This document shows, one piece after another, positions 62,691 to 64,000 of a stretch of DNA of 64,000 nucleotides. The stretch lies in the NCBI RefSeq assembly GCF_933775445.1, contig NC_065874.1, positions 3,367,001-3,431,000 on the forward strand. Direction: 5' to 3'. Made by a program: the position numbers and the translations under genes. This DNA is from Argentina anserina (taxonomy: Eukaryota; Streptophyta; Magnoliopsida; Rosales; Rosaceae). Below the pieces are notes generated by a model that was not told the origin of the DNA, did no database searches, and worked only from the letters and a program-made list of their open reading frames with translations. Every line of letters starts with the position of its first letter. The first letter of the stretch is position 1.

Positions 62691-64000
62691 ATGGATGCAG
62701 GGTCACATGATGTTCAGGGTAGCAGTGTGGTGTTGGGTGGGGTTGATCATAATTCCCTTGAGAAGTCAAGGAATTCTGTTGTTTGGTCAGTTGTTGAGTC
62801 TGTCATTGTTGAGGCAGCTACCGCTATTCGAAAAACTGAAGATTTAAGGGCATTGAGTGGTGAATTAGGGTCTAATAAGGCTGCAGGTGAAGAAGGGGTT
62901 GAGAGACTGAATGATAAGGAGGCATGTGTGCCGCATGATAGTAGTGATGTTTTGAGTCATACTGAGCTTGAAGCTAGTAAGAACTCGAGTAATTCGGCTG
63001 ATAGGAATGTGTCTGAGACTGTGGTTGTCATCGTTGCTGGTGAGGCTTCTCGTGCTACTGGAGATTGTGGAAGATTGAGATTAGAGGGTGATGAACTGGG
63101 GTCAAGTAAGGTGGAAGAGTCGAAGATGAAGGTGCCTGAGAAAGAGACGGATTCACATGTGATTAATATCAAGTGTGGGAGTGGTAAATATGAACTGGGG
63201 TCAAGTAAGGTGGAAGAGCCAAAGATGAAGGTGTCTGAGGTAGAGAGGGATTCACATGTGATAAATATCAAGTGTGGGAGTCGTAAAGGATTTGATGATA
63301 ATTGGGAGGGGGAAAGAGTTTGTAGGATATGCCATTTAAGTTCTGATCAATCACCGGACAGAAAAACAGAAAGTAGTTCCTGTTCTATCACTATGGATTT
63401 AATTCATCTTGGTTGTGAGTGTAAAGATGAATTAGGCGTTGCACATGCTCATTGTGCTGAAGCATGGTTTAAGCTAAAAGGAAACAGGTACTTGTTACCT
63501 TCTCTCCCGTTCTGTTTTCTCTTACCCTCTTTATCTTTTTAATTGCTTTACAATAATAGATGTTCTAACCTTTGTGGGTAAGAGTAACTGTTGTATATAT
63601 ATATATATATATGTGTATATATATATATATGCATCCCTTGTTATGTTGATGTTTTATTCTTCTTTTGGGTTTTTGATATATCTGAGCTCATCAGGTTTGG
63701 TTCCTTGATCTCAGTATTTGTTTAAATGTCTGTTTATATACGAGCACAATACCAGCTTATAGCAGACAAGTTTGTCAGTTTTTCTGCTGGAAATATGAAG
63801 TGAAAATGAAATGAACCTTGACATGAGTATTATCATTACTGTATATTTTCTTTTCTTTTAATTCTTCACCATCTGAAAATTAGATTGTACTGCTTTCTCA
63901 CATAGAAAGGACTCTACTTCAAATATCACAGTTCATTTCTTTTAACATTATATGTAAAGATATTTCTGATCAGTAGAGGTATGAAGTTTTTAGACTAAAA
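62691..64000 (+). CDS. RING-CH (MARCH-type) E3 ligase, 5' part; continues past window end
   Basis: Exon 1 is 62691-63487 and ends ...WFKLKGNR before a GT donor (AACAG|gtactt). The remainder of the window is intron with a (TA)n run at about 63594-63631, and the rest of the gene lies to the right. About 210 residues of acidic/Ser-rich, low-complexity sequence precede a C4HC3 RING-CH domain: CRICHLSSDQSP, then CSITMDLIHLGCECKDELGVAHAHCAEAW. Most MARCH-type ligases are membrane-anchored by later helices; those would be in the missing exons. The N-terminal part carries a 33-residue tandem duplication. The first ATG of the frame was taken as the start. Confidence 0.85.
63093..63290 (+). repeat. 99-base (33-residue) in-frame tandem duplication in the RING-CH gene
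   Basis: Copies at 63093-63191 and 63192-63290 encode ELGSSKVEE(S/P)KMKV...DSHVINIKCGS(G/R)K twice. They differ at a handful of bases, several changing residues, so the duplication is young but not brand new. Confidence 0.9.

Overview
This is a stretch of plant nuclear genome. Every gene is split by GT-AG introns or, in two cases, is a single long exon, and the products are plant-specific families: CIPK, BIN2-type GSK3, LRR receptor kinases and a NAT-type nucleobase-ascorbate transporter. Between the genes lie AT-rich DNA and plant retroelement debris. Protein resemblance points to a eudicot, most likely a rosid and possibly Rosaceae; the family-level guess is inference only.

Layout. An intronless CIPK12/19-type kinase (2338-3864, minus) is followed by about 5 kb of spacer with a LINE scrap and a probable 2.47 kb solo LTR (7253-9721). 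Next come a 13-exon cytosolic lysyl-tRNA synthetase (9799-13490, minus) and, back to back with it, a single-exon HEL2/ZNF598-type RING-zinc-finger gene (13991-16282). Downstream of that gene sits a decayed partial copy of the lysyl-tRNA synthetase. A CaMRLK/MEE62-type LRR receptor kinase (20442-22841) follows, then tandem scraps of LRR-XII receptor-kinase 3' ends, then an intact-frame CDKB-like gene whose key catalytic residues are changed (26900-28877). After a LINE 3' fragment and a SINE with target-site duplications come an HCNGP/SAP30BP gene (31119-34499), a foldback element and a probable MITE (37.0-37.85 kb), a NAT2-type transporter (39822-42873) and an O-fucosyltransferase-family gene (43434-46082, minus). 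A quiet 5.5 kb holds one more LRR-XII pseudogene scrap. The window closes with a BIN2-type GSK3 (51672-55046), an LRR-II receptor kinase like At5g45780 (56208-60087) and the 5' part of a RING-CH gene that runs off the right edge.

Exon models were built by hand from splice sites, and all complete models sum to a multiple of three: lysyl-tRNA synthetase 585 aa, CaMRLK-like 687, CDKB-like 315, HCNGP 396, NAT2-like 526, O-fucosyltransferase 614, GSK3 379, LRR-II RLK 621.

Functionally this is ordinary euchromatin, not an operon-like system. Five intact-frame protein-kinase genes share 64 kb (calcium/CBL, calmodulin/LRR, CDK-like, brassinosteroid GSK3, LRR-II), and three of them recall a block on Arabidopsis chromosome 5 (At5g45780, At5g45800, At5g45810). 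I saw no clear tRNA, rRNA, CRISPR or viral gene. The most unusual item is the CDKB-derived putative pseudokinase.
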